DNA from: Membranipora membranacea
Taxonomy: Eukaryota > Bryozoa > Gymnolaemata > Cheilostomatida > Membraniporidae
Direction: 5' to 3'
DNA length: 64,000 nt
Assembly: GCA_914767715.1 (NCBI GenBank)
Contig: OU612065.1
Span: 2,914,001-2,978,000, forward strand
Shown here: piece by piece, positions 1-16,600 of the stretch
Position numbering within the stretch: the stretch's first letter is position 1
How the letters are laid out: each line of letters opens with the position of its first letter
Notes under the pieces: generated by a model
The model's database searches: none
What the model saw: the letters and a program-made list of their open reading frames with translations, nothing else
What the model was told of the DNA's origin: nothing
Made by a program: the position numbers and the translations under genes

Positions 1-2811
1 ACATCCACCATAAGAGGTTTGAATATGTAGGTTCTGCTACTCAGCCGTCTACTGACCTTATCTCTGCCCTCGATATTCAGAGCAACAGATCGGATAAAGC
101 GCTGATAATTCACAGTCACCTCCTGTCTTGAACGAACGTCTGTAAAAAAATATACTACAGCTATAGCTAGAAAGATGATTGTGGTCCATTGGAATTTAAT
201 AATAAGGTACTACCAATGTATCATCCCTTTACACAATAACTGTCAATGGAAACTTGGAATCAAGAGTTTGGAGCACCAAGTTTTCCTTCCTTGAGGGGAC
301 ACAACTCCAATCTTAAGGGACGTCAGTTGGTGTCAAGGTTTCTCTCCCTCAGAACCAGCTGAGACAGTCTTTACTTATGATATGAATTATTGCTACAATA
401 ACACAGAGCTATTGATTTCCTATGCACCAGAAACTAAACCCTCATGTTAATAGAACAAGTACTGTAAAATTAAGAGCTGTATCAAAAGGAAACACTAAAC
501 CAATGTAATCTGATGTAGAGTCTGATATTTATAAACTAGAGATAAGCCAAATTGACATGATCATAGACAATGAGAGATTAAACCTGGACCATATGGTAGC
601 ATTGTGTCACATGTAAGGGTTATAGGTGTTTCACATATAGTTATTTTGTGTCTGATATTGATTCTAAATTAGGTGATATTAATGCTGTTAAATTCATTGC
701 CCATTTAGATTGATGAGATACATGTAGATTCATCATTCACTGAGGCAGCATATGCGATCAAACAACTTGTTGTAAAAGCCTATGAGGGCCTAACACAATA
801 TAAATATAGTGCCATTATTACCATTGTCAGTGAGTGTAATTATCTTACTTTCAGTAGCCTCAAGCAGCATCACAATCAATAATACAATATTTGGCAGCTG
901 CCCTGAATGAAAATTAATTCCATTAATTTTTTTTCCTAGCTTCGGTGTTAGTTATGATTATGGTCAAGCCAATGGTTTACTTACAGGCTAGAATTGTAAT
1001 TGTTTGCCTTCGTCTTGGCAGAATTGTTCTGACATTCCAATGTTATTGAGAGGGTCATTAGAAGTAAAAAATACATTGATTAAAAATATTGTACATAAAC
1101 CAGTCCAATAATTACTACCATCATTCTTATAATGCTCATCAGCTCAGTTATTGTGAGAGGGTCTTCATTGATCATTCTCAACTAGTTGCAATGTTTTACA
1201 AAACAAAACAAACCTAACCAGCAAATGATGCCGTTAAAATAATCCATTGCTGTCAGCAGTTAAGTTATTTGAGATGAGGATTTTCTGCCATGGATAACAC
1301 ATTCCTTAATGTTAGGAAATGCAGTAGTCCTATTGGTTGGTAATCCTCAGATTTGAGTTTTCCAGATACCAGTTCGATAATTAACAACAAAATACCATTC
1401 CTACCTACTACACCAACTAGCGCATACCCAAATCCAGTCTTCCTATAATTGGCCACACACAGATGAACTGTGCATAGTTGGTGTAGACTTTTTCTGGCAG
1501 GCCTTTCTTTGTAGCATAATATTTTGGTACCAACAGCATTTAGTAGACAACAAAATAGGATGCCTAGAAAATTGACTGCTGATAATAGAAACATTTACAC
1601 AAGATTGTTAATCAATAAAAGTCACTATTCCCAAGTTGGCAGTAGGAAATGCAATCATAAATTGCATAGTTACAATACCACTGTAGTCACAATATCTGAT
1701 ATCAATGTCCGCAAAATTCAGATATGATTCATCTTCTCTATATCCTGTGAAACACCAATTTATTCCTCTATAATTTGCCAAAACTTGAGATGTGACGAAC
1801 GTGATCAATGGCACATTTAGTTGAAAGGATTCCCACGATAAAATGTCATTCATTTTGAGATGATTTCTGGCCATCGGTGAGGAGCTGGATACAGGATTGT
1901 ATTATATTACACATCACTGTTGTTACCATAAGATTTTGTATGAGACTGCGCATTCATCAATTGTCATTTCAATTGGGGAGAAAAAAAAAATTGTCTGGCA
2001 TAGGTAACCCAATGAGGAAGTTCATTGGGTTACCTGTACAGCCGAGAGAACAAACTACCTAGATTAACAACTGACCTGACAGTGGTAGTTTCACTGTTGT
2101 GTTTGGAGATAATTCATCAAGGTTAGTTGTGGATACTATGGCACCGCATTCCATACGGAACAATATAAATGCAGCATCTTCTCCCACAAATCTTAGCAAG
2201 TCAGTTGAGATACAGATCCCGTCTGGAGGAGCTCGGAGGGTGAATGAAATCTGATCAGATCTGTGTTCACCTTTAAGACGTACGCGAGCTGAAAATCTGC
2301 CGACAGCTATCCCAGACGCTATAACAGGGAGATGGATATGAATATATATGAATTTATTTGTGACTTTGTGTTGATATTCGCTCACCGGGATCAACACAGT
2401 TGAACCACACGACACCCTTGAGGAGTAAGTGGCTCAGTTGGCTAGAACACCTCGTTTTCAGTTTGCAAGCTTTGATGGTCATAGGTTCAAGTTATAATAA
2501 AATGGATATCAACAAATGAAAATTTTTTATTGCAGTCCACTGTATTTTGTCGGACCTCAAGGTGCCCTCAACCCTGCCGACAAACTGAGCTAAAATTGGT
2601 GTAGCTCTACCCTGTACACAATTAATACTTTGCGGCCCTCTCTTCAAGATTTGGCCAGTGGTGTGGCCCTCTGAACCAATTCAACAAGGACCTTATTGAT
2701 GCATTCAGTAATTAGTTTCACTGAGTACTCACCACAATTAGCTAGAGAGAGTAATGAATATAGGATCAGTACTACTAAGACGCTACTCCTTAGCTTTACC
2801 AGACCTTGCAT
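1..2811 (-). CDS. Unidentified secreted or cell-surface protein (partial, runs off left edge)
   Basis: I do not recognise the family. Exon 1 (2733..2811) starts with ATG at 2811 and encodes a clear signal peptide: basic start, hydrophobic core VLVVLILYSLLSL, then ANC. Phase-compatible exons follow at 2573..2670, 2386..2416 (31-nt micro-exon), 2076..2318, 1679..1783, 1405..1563 and 1..139. Each joins in frame (phases 1, 0, 1, 1, 1, 1), which is the main support for one gene. The 2573 exon uses a weak donor (GTTGAG). More exons may lie in 140-1404. The product is cysteine-containing (WFNCVDP, RYCDYS), lacks an obvious membrane segment in the visible part, and continues out of the window. Exons 1-4 are fairly secure; the remainder is inference. 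Its start lies about 1.06 kb from the divergent PSMA4 gene. Confidence 0.5.
2002..2035. repeat. Short perfect palindrome (AATGA/TTCATT family)
   Basis: Arms AGGTAACCCAATGA and TTCATTGGGTTACCT flank a 5-base centre. The core TTCATTGG recurs in other small hairpins at 32834, 39081, 41998 and 43941. It lies in an intron of the unidentified secreted-protein gene. Confidence 0.7.
2422..2494 (+). repeat. tRNA-derived SINE head or tRNA pseudogene (decayed)
   Basis: The sequence shows an A-box-like TGGCTCAGTTGG and a B-box-like GGTTCAAGT spaced as in a tRNA internal promoter, but the stems do not pair. It lies in an intron of the minus-strand gene. A decayed SINE head is more likely than a functional tRNA. 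Confidence 0.5.
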
Positions 2812-3873
2812 TGTGTACTATAAGCGATATCTGAAATGATGTTTTAAAACAGGAAATTCAGAACAGTTACAACTAGGTTAAACAAGTTAAAAAATAGGTA
2901 AAACATGTAGAACATATCCCTTTTCAATCTTGTTCCAGAGGAGATAGATCGGTGATTGAAAAGAGATCTCTCGCTACCCCACATCAGGAATTCTCAACCA
3001 AACTCCCTCCCAGCATACTGACTGTGCACAGAGATCTGTAACTCCTTGTGTTCATAGGCAACACACATCCTTCATTGCTGTTGTTTGAATAAAAATTTTC
3101 ATCATTATTTTGGCGATTAACTCCACACCAACCCACTTCCAAATTTCAAGATCAACAGGTTCAAGAACAATGAATGGCAACTCAAAACAATAAAAGTCAC
3201 CTACCTCAATAACTATTCTGCTCTGTTAACATAGTCTGTATATCATGGGCTCACATTTACCATTATTACATATAATACAATGTATATTTATATGATGCTG
3301 ATGTTATTGTAATGTTTGAAATTAAAAATAAACAAGACTCAAAATAATGACTGTTTGAGTAAGCAGGACCTGCTATAATATGTCATAAGTTGAGACTGCT
3401 ATTACTGAATTAAGTTGAATATAGTTGAGAACAGTACAGCCGTGGATGATTAACCAAATGGTCTCTTCATTGAACCAATATTATTATGGATTTTCTGGGC
3501 ATCAGTCTTGTTCTATTTCATCTGAGATAGCAGACGATAATGTTGCCAATTATACAGATCAATGACAAATAGCTTGAGCTCCAATATGAGAGATGTACAA
3601 ATAAAGTTGATAGATGCAGCAGCAGTATTTGTGAACTAAAGGCTAATTTTCTCACACGTGCTCACTAGCACCAGCATAACTGCTATTAGTTGCGCTCTTT
3701 CATCAATGATTAAATAATTGGTGATTTTCAAGTAGTTGGGAAAAAATTATTATATATATATTATATAAAACTATAATAAGCCTTTAAATAATTTTTGTTC
3801 AACAAAAAATTGAGCGAGACTGTGTGAGTCATCACTGTGTTCATTTTCTATCACTGATTGAAGAAACAAAAAG
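2812..3873. other. Divergent intergenic spacer
   Basis: About 1.06 kb separates two genes transcribed away from each other (unidentified secreted protein, minus; PSMA4, plus). It presumably contains both promoters. I see AT-rich sequence and no coding stretch or clear core promoter motif. Confidence 0.5.
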
Positions 3874-7160
<3,287 letters not shown>

Positions 7161-7645
7161 GTCATACAGTCATTATATTGAATGTATATAGATATAATGT
7201 GGCTCTATATTCGTAGTTCTATTTCCTTTATACTGTGTGGAAAATATGTCTGGTCTTCAGAATCATTTCATTGTGGTTTGTGTTTAGCGCGTAAGGCACC
7301 ACTACATTACATTTAAACTTTCAGTCTTTAACAATAAAATGGTATATACATACAGAGAGGAGGCAATAATATTACGGTACAATATTTAACATGATTATTG
7401 TTACAGAAAGGTTTCAAAGTAGAATGCCAATGGTGAAATCAATGTTTTACAGATGTGTCTTGATCGGTTGCTAATAAAAAGTCATATATACATGGCACAG
7501 CATAACATAACAATAAAAAATCAAGCAGTACAAAAATACTCAGACTGGACCAGCATGATACCGGTCTTGGTACTATCGTGTCCCAATTCTTGTCATTTAT
7601 GTGTTGATGGGTGTTGTCCAAACTTGGCTGTGTCCTCTTCACAGC
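7161..7645. other. Convergent 3' spacer
   Basis: This 485-bp stretch lies between the stop codons of PSMA4 (plus) and the ADAMTS-like gene (minus). It contains AATAAA at 7333 on the plus strand for PSMA4. I see nothing else coding. Confidence 0.6.
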
Positions 7646-10600
7646 TCAATGACTTTCAAGGCTGCAAGATTCACAGCACAAGTTGCTGTAATATGGTAGT
7701 TTGCAGAGTCTGGCCTGCACCACTACCTGACAGGAGCTATACTTATCTCGACAGTTAGGTGTCTGAGGCCTCTGTGTCTGCTGGGGACACGCATCTCGAG
7801 AACACGGCTTGGCTGTTAATGGCTTACTGTTTGGTGGACATTTGCTCTCCTCTTTCAAATTCGCATCCAAGCATTTAACTTGTCTTCTATGATAACCCTC
7901 ACCACATGTTATGGAGCACTACAATTAACAAAAAATCATTTCAAGATTGTTACACTACAGATTATAGCTGAGCGACCAATTGCTGACCACACAATTCATA
8001 ACTCGTGATGGTATGCTACATGGAAAAGAGCTATAATGATAACTCAGAAAAATCAAAGAAGAAATGAACTGAAAAAGGATGCGAGTGGGTACTCACACAA
8101 ACTTTTATGAGCCAAAGCAAAACTTTTACCTAAAATTGCGGCTTACAAGAAATAGCTCCACTGAAGTGTAAGCTGATTAGGTAAGTCATGTGTGCACTAT
8201 GGCTACTTGCAAAAACAATTTTACTGGGAATGGCAATTTATTACCTACCTCAGACCAGTCGGTAGCAAACCATTTAGAGTCTGTCCTGTCACACTCAGTT
8301 GGTCTGCATTTTTGTTTATGTCTGGGTCGTTTGTCAGATGAACAGTCAATGTCATATGTCACAACATTCCATCCATTCTTCTTCACCATACAAATCACCT
8401 CTCTCCTCTGTTGAGCTTCCTCACAATCTCCCACGCACTGCATATTACATTTGAATCAATTATTTGCTAGTAATATCTCTTGTATTTCAATCAACACTGT
8501 AGACTGGCAGTATTTTCCATTATGATGCATCATATCATGAGTCTTGGCTAGGACATATAAATAAAATCCAGAAAAAGTGTCAATAGGCTGTTGTTCATAA
8601 AACCATCACAGTGATAATTTAATTTATGGACAACAGCCTATTGACACTTTCTCTGAAATTTATTTATATGTCCTAGCCAAGACTCATGTGGGTCAGGGGT
8701 AGCTCAGTGGTTAGAGCACCTTACTCAAGCCGGTGGATAATGTTCCTGATGAGAGGAGAAAAAAAGAGTTGTCTCCTCTTCTTACAGGGAGTAATAACTC
8801 ATAGGTGCCTGGAATTTATCCACACCATGATTTGGCTGTTGTGGACCATAAATCAATATTATAATTAATCTCCAAAAACTAAAGGCAACGATAAGAACAT
8901 TGTAGTTGTATGCATTGTTATTACCGTTTTCCACTCTCCTGCGAACCAGATACCGGTGACACGACATTCAGGTCTAGTTGCACAGGCTTGTACAGTGTCT
9001 GGTCTTGTTCCACATCTGGAGCCTAATCCTGCTCTTGGTGGTGAGTCACTATCTGCTGGACAGTATGTCTGACGTGTCTCATTACCAGTGTTACAATCCT
9101 CCATACACTGTAACATAAACAGTGCACAGGGCATGTCCATACAAATCAATGAGAAATCGAAATCTAATGGTCTAAACACACTTGAGAGGTTGCAACCTCA
9201 GCGGTTCTCAATGAGTTTTTTATATACACATCAATCCTCTGAGGATCAGCTGAGGCTTATATGTTAGTAATGTGATGTCATGCAAACCGCTCTGCACTTT
9301 GAGTTTGCAACCGCTGATCAAACCTCTGAGGATCAGCTGAGGCTGATGTCAGTATATATGTTAACAATGGTGACGTTGTGCAAACCTCTGAGGTTGCAAC
9401 CTCTAAGTGTGTTTTGACCATAAAAGTATCACCACACTCGGATATTTGAGTTAAGTAAATGTTGGGGATTTGCCATGCGATATGTAAGGGACAGAAGATT
9501 TGGCCTAGATCAGAGAAACCCAGGTTTCATATTGACAATATCAGCTAGGATAATTTTTGGGTATTTAATTTTTTTATGATCAGTGACGTTGGTCTGTAAT
9601 TGTTGCATGTTTGCAGCGCTGCTGATTCGTATGTAAAGTATGTTGATGATAAAAAACCATTTATAAGACATAGTATTGTACATGATATGTTAATAATTGA
9701 TATTGGATCAGCCATTGGTATGAGCCGGTGACAGAAATTATATTATTTTTTACCTTATTGTTCCAATCACTAATAAACCATGACTCCTCACAGGAGGAAT
9801 AGCACTTCTCTATACGTCTGGGTTTCTCGAGTACGCACAAATCATCATCAACACGACTCTCTGCAGAATCCACACATTGAACCTTCCTCGTTTTGGTTCC
9901 AGCCCCACATTTCACTGAACACTGTAAATAGCGTGCAAAACAAATATATAACATAAATCAATGAATGTTCGTCAGGGAAAAAAACAATATTATATTATTA
10001 TACCCCGACCATGGATGGGGTGTCGGGTGGGGGATAAGAGTATTGGGGGCTATAACTAAATTTTTTTCCAAGGAAATGAATAGTAATACCTGGTTTTCAG
10101 GTGCTTTCAAGTTGTACAAAAGCAACCACAGCATACCCAACATTTTCTGTGTTGGTCATCAATTTGTTTTACACATTTTGGCAAATTGGCACCAAGACCC
10201 GAAGGATGGAGTAGATACATACCTCAGTCCAGTCTGACTCGAGCCAATTATAACAATCACGTTCAGAGCACATCTTCACTGTACTCGGCTTCTTTGCATT
10301 ATCACAATTCCAGGCATATACTGATATGATCTGATTGGCTGATATTCTTCTCTTACAGCTGACAGTTCTAGACTGAGTACTGCGGCCGCAAGTAGCACTA
10401 CAGGAAGACCATTCGCCCCCCTCCCATCTATAAACAAACGCATGTCATAAATGAGACCAACCTATCCATAAATGCTTTTAACGAGCATAAGTTTGCTGCT
10501 ATGCAGGTAGATGTGTGACAATTTTACTCCATGCATTATTCGTGTTATCTCAAGTTTGAGCACTCATGTTAACCAGGTAGGTCCAACATTTCGGCCAGCT

Positions 10601-13600
10601 GTAGGATTGCAGCAATGATCAACTGGAAAAAAACTAGTTCAGAGTTTCTCATTTCAGTGTATCATATTGCAGGTGGCCACAGTAAAATATGACAGACAAC
10701 TCCCTGTTTCATTAGAATAATGTATAAATTATCAATCCTGTACGATTCAAGGGTTATAAAGCCAGGCAGTGAATCAGACCTTAATCTGATAAGATGAGTA
10801 TGGTAACAAGATACTTAATTAGAGTTGTCTGCTAGCCTTTTTTTTGCAGTTGAGACAAACTTTGTTTCTCACCAGTCACCGATCAGGAAAATAAAGAGAA
10901 CGATTTGTGAATGAATAATAGTGGTTTTACCCTTAGTGAACTAAAATGATACTGTATGAAATATTGTAACGGTGCTGGTAAGATTATAAAACATTTGGTG
11001 AAGTTTGTTACTCACTCCGGAGGGCATGGCTGAGTGTTACATTTGATTTTCTTCTCCTCGGGTTTAGCAGGACCGTAACAATTCTCCAAAGTGACCGTCA
11101 CTTGTGAAGAGACTAACACGCAAACCACTTTAATGTCCTTAAAGCCTGCAAAATTTACAAACATTTTTATAAGTGCTACTCTAATGCCCATCAAAACTTT
11201 AGCATAATAATCTCAAGCACAGTTTAGTTCAATACATGTCCTCAATGGAGCACTATAGGGTGCAACCAGGTCATTCCACATCGAGTGAGTTCACGAGGTG
11301 AGGTGAATCATTGTATATCCTACATACATCCATATATTTGGTTTTGTACAAACAAAGATATCTGATTGACAGTCTCCATTCACAAACAGCAATAAACTCC
11401 ATCATGCTGAGCTAGAGTTGCGAAACGATTAAAATTGCAAGTAAGCTCTTTACTTTTCAAAATAATATTTGAACCACACTTTACAGTAGGACTAAGGAGA
11501 TGTTGTATAAAATCACAATAGGTAATAGATTTGATGGCCACTCCATTGCTGTGAGCATCATCATCATCATTTCGGCTGAACTTTTAGCACTGAAATGTCA
11601 AAGCAAAGAAACACTTTTGTGTGGTTTCAGGAGAAGTTTTGTTGTGAGTATTAGGATTAGGGTATCTCAATTAGACCCATCCATAAGTGGCCAAGGTGAG
11701 GGTATTACTCAAAACAGAGGCTATTCACTTCCAACTTGGCATTGGTCCAAATACATATTTTCACACACTTCATACTGATTCATCAGTGTATTTTGCATTT
11801 GTCCCTCTGATATGATGAGGACAGTTTGAAATCCTTCCAATATAGAATTTTCAAGTTGCATATAGTTTTTTTTTCAAATAAGCTTCAGCTTAAGCTAATT
11901 GATCAAATATCACAGTCAACTATATATGAAAAACGATAAATTTATAATAAAATCCTCCATGAGAAAATTCGTTAACTTTTGTTGCTTCCCAATGTTATTA
12001 TATTTCATAAATGTCAATTATAAAGTTTGAGAAAGCACAATTTTAACTTTGAGTTTGCCAACCCCTGCACCTGTCACTAATTCTCTTATTCAAGCTCATT
12101 TAAATATCAAGATTATCCGCATACCTTCTCCACAGCTTCTGGAGCACTGGTTTGTATCAATCGACTTCCACTGATATTTGGAGCTTGAAGAATAGCGTCT
12201 CAGGGCAGCATACCCTACAAATGGATTGATAGCAGTTACTAGATGGAAATCAAAGTTGCAGACATAGGTTGTTAATCAACAGAAGTAAACCACAACCATT
12301 GATGCCAAATAAACTAGCATGGTAAATTTCTGATTACTTCATTGCATCATTAGAAATACTTATTAAATAATTAGGCAAAAAGGGTATCCCTGAGAAGTAT
12401 TATCAAAATCACAATTTTATATACTGTATTGTTTTAATATTAGCACAAGTATTGCATTCATTGCTGTCAAACTATCAAATCAACCGCACCAATGCAATTA
12501 TGGAAGACCAGCCAACATGCAACAATTACAAAAGCTGATGTAAGTATTGGGTACATACATGCATTACCTACTAATTCTTTATCTAGAGGAGAGAGGATAA
12601 TTACAAACTATACAAAACTGGTATAAATACAAAATGTCAGTCTTGTTTAGCATTCACATGCTAATATGAGAATCTACTATCACAATTATAGCCATTATTA
12701 TAGCCAATCATAACAAAGGACATGGAGAGAGAAAATAACAAGACAAATTGTCACCTGTATCAGCGGAATGTCTGCCTGGACCAGGTGCATTATCGTCACC
12801 CGTTATTCTCTCCAAATCAACAGGATTAGAAATCATATTCTTATGAGACAAGTTGGGTGGGGGGCTTTTTTCAAAAGTCTGGGGTGTGCCAACTTGAGCA
12901 CCGCTCTCATGTTTTTCTCTCAGCATGGTTAACACTGCTTCTTCAACAGCTGACACAGTTTTAAGCTGATTCAATTGGTTGAACATGAGTCGGGAGCGGG
13001 CGTTGATAGCAGGGGCGAAAAGCTCACCTAAAGAGTCACCAACATATCTGGGCAGGTCACCTAGCTGAGCGAGCCCAGAGCTGACGGGATAGGCTGGTAG
13101 GGAAGCGAGAGGATTCCCTTCTGACTTATCGCTCCCCAAGCTGAACAAGTTTCTTGACACAGGTGCTCCCACAGGCAACGCATATGAGTAGTAGATCCCA
13201 GGGTTTCTTGTCTGAGCTAAGAGCTAAAATACGCAGCAAATAAAACAGCACATGAAATCACAAGACACATGCCTCATGCTTATAATAATCACAACACAGC
13301 AGACTCAACATTCAAATAGGGCAATCAAACCTGCTCTGTTGTACTGCCCTTGATGGCGTATGCTCGTCTTACTGGCTGTTTTTAGCAGGGCTCCCTTGTT
13401 TTTCCTCTCTATGGGCAAGGTGTAAGAGTAAAATATCCCTCGATTTCGGGTCTGAACTAGGAGCTGAAACATATTACGGACAACAGCTGCTATTTGATAC
13501 ATAGGAACTCAAATTGATTAATGAGCTTGGTGTTGTTCTTTTTTTATCATTTTGAAAACTATTAACTCAATCGATCTAAATCTTATGACCACTCCTTTGA

Positions 13601-16600
13601 TGGAATCCTTCTTCTGAATTGAAAGATTTGGATAAAGACAAGGGCTATAAAATAGACAGCATTAATAATATTATGTAATATCATTGTCAGAATATTTGGA
13701 TAATCAATTACTCGGTTGAGCCTTCTATATCCTCAGGATGAAATCCTCTGAAATTTGTTTGTAATACTCTCAATGAGTACATTATGGCACACCTCAGGAA
13801 TTAGTGTTTGAAAAGGCAGACAATCAGCTAGATAATTGTAGAGCTAAGCTTTCATAAAACCCCTGTGACACTGCAATATAAAATCTAGGTCTTATAGCAA
13901 GGTCACGTAGTATAGTCCGCTGTAAGTGTATTGGTTTATTTCATTCATTTCCATCTCGAAATGTCTAAGAATGCGATTGGATGGAATAAATTTGGTAATT
14001 GGGGACGGCAGTTGGTGTAAACAATCAAATTCAGCACAAGTAATGACTTCCCATTACATCAGTAACCAATTAATGAAAGTAATTACTTGAGATATGTATT
14101 AATATAAAAGTCAATTGAACAATCTATCATAAAATCTTCACCACATTCTAACGAGTTTACTTTGAGAATTAGAATGATTGGATATTGAAATTGATCAGGT
14201 TTAACTGAGGTCTGTTATTTGTAATATGCGTAATTGTAACCATCAATTTTTATTACAACTGTGTCATACCAGAAGTTGTATTTCCTCAGTGATCGGCCCT
14301 TTTATGAAGATATTCTCTCCTACGTGTCTCTGGCGTGATTTTCTGTATTCTGCTATACTCCCGGCGGCTGGATAATCACCAGACCAATCAAGGGACCAGT
14401 TACCATTAATAATACTCTTTCCTCCAGCTGAAAATCTCAATGCTGAAACAAAAACACGCCGACTTGGTCATCTCTCAAAATACAAATTCATACGTCTTGT
14501 AAACAGGATATCAGGTGTAGTGCATACGGCTATGTAAACAACCATGAAATACTGTATCTCTGAGGACAAACGGAGATAAAAGTTACGTAAAACTCTGTAT
14601 TTGTTGAGTTAATCTATAATCTTTGATCTCAATTGTAAATATGAGCGTGGATTAAGATAATCAATTGCCCCTATCTTTGAACGATTTAACACTTAGATAG
14701 GTTCAAAGGTAGCAAAATCCTCACGGAATGCCTTGATAAGGGAAACAAGTATCAATGTTAAACTGCAAGGTTACATAATAACCATCGTCAGTTGAATCAG
14801 TAAAAATTTGTTGTAGCAAGAGAGAAACTGAAACTGGCAGCATAACATTTATGCCTAATAAAAATAACATTAAGATGACACATAAATTTCAAGTACAAAT
14901 AATTCTCATCTGAGGACTGAGGCTCCTATATTACGTCATTATTAAAGCAGTCTAGACTTTTATTGTAGATATTAATGCTGCTGACTACACCATATGCATG
15001 CTGCCGTGTGATGTGGTTAAGGTGGGCGACAACTGTGCAGTGTACCCACTAAAATCAGCCTAATCTCCTCATCTGATTAAGCTCAAGAGGGCTAAAACCG
15101 TAATGACATTCACCAATAATACAGAGATTTATGTGGTGTAACAGTTCCTGATTACATAAGTGACATTATATTAAGTCAATCAAACTGCTGTACATATGTT
15201 CTGTTGCATGTAATGCTAACATACTGATCGGGATCTACCCAATCAATATCATGAATCCAATCAAAACCCTGCGTTTTAATAATCAAACTCTCTGACTTTT
15301 TGGTTCTTGCTTCCCCACAGTTTATAGGCTATCATCTTCAGTCTCCTTAAAACCAGGGAACCCCCTCCCCTCCCTCCGCTGTCGACTGTAAATAAACTGA
15401 TTCAACTTTCAATACCTTTATGATATAAAAAAAAATATACTAGATGACAACACAGCCACTCTATTGAGCAAGTCCTCTTCAGTAGACAATAGTATTTGCG
15501 CCTTGAGAAAACAAAGATCAGCCATGATAATGCATTCTGTCAACATGACCTAGAGCGATAACATTGACAGCAGCAAAGTTTTTAGCAGAACTACACTTGA
15601 TGCTTAAATCGTTTCCGAGCCGCTCATAAGTTCATAAAACAATATGTGATAATGTTTTAGTAGTATTGATGACAATACAGAAGTAGAGTAAACATACTCA
15701 GTTGCATAATAAGGATGAGGGATGGATTATTGTCACTGCTCTAGATTGGAGCAGTATTGTCTGAGGGCTCAGACTTACTGCGCTTTTATATCAGCTTTCA
15801 TAAAACTGTACAGATTAAAGTGCCTCACCCTGCAGGGGTAAACTCTGCTGACCACAAGGAGAACTAAATATGTCGTCGACAGGCCAAACCTGTGATTTTT
15901 GCCTTTGATAAAAGAAGCCTTGTGATCAGTGGGCAGTTTCTTACGTAGTCTGTTAATTTGACCAAGGAGTTAAAGACTCCTTGGTTTGACAGTTTGCAAT
16001 TTGGTCGGTTTGACAAATCCTAAACTCATTCTTACCCCAGACATAATTCCCTTACAAATCATACTGCATACTTACAGCAATTAAAATATTTGTGATGATT
16101 CATGGAAATGACTGCAGATGTTACCAATCCTTTCATTCCAGTTAAATACTAAGTAAACATAAGTTGTCCCCCCAGGATATAACTCTATAGGTAACGCTAA
16201 ACTTTAGACAAATCATTATGTAGCATATCAGAGAGAACATTCCCTGAGTCTGAACAGATCCAAATATTGAAAGTAGTGCAGGATAACCTGGTGCATATGA
16301 AATTGACCGGCTTTGCCTTTAAAATCAGAGACTTGCACTAGAAGAATGGTACTGTTTGCAAGATTTTTTTGTATTTGTGCATTCAATTAGTCCTAAAAAT
16401 AAAATTTCGTTGTAAACCATTCAATTCCAACCTTAGAAATTTAGATCCGTAAGCAAACAATATCATTCCAGCATGCAATACCTCAATTTCATGTTGCTAA
16501 CAATTTAATGCTAAGCGATAATTTGTCTGATCATTATTTGGTTATTGGGGTAAGGAACAGTGGACGATTATAGATATTTATATGTATAGATGTCTCCAGC

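Noticed and set aside
13305-13502. Exons A and B as consecutive constitutive exons
   Set aside because: Joining A to B changes frame and reaches a stop, so they cannot both be included.
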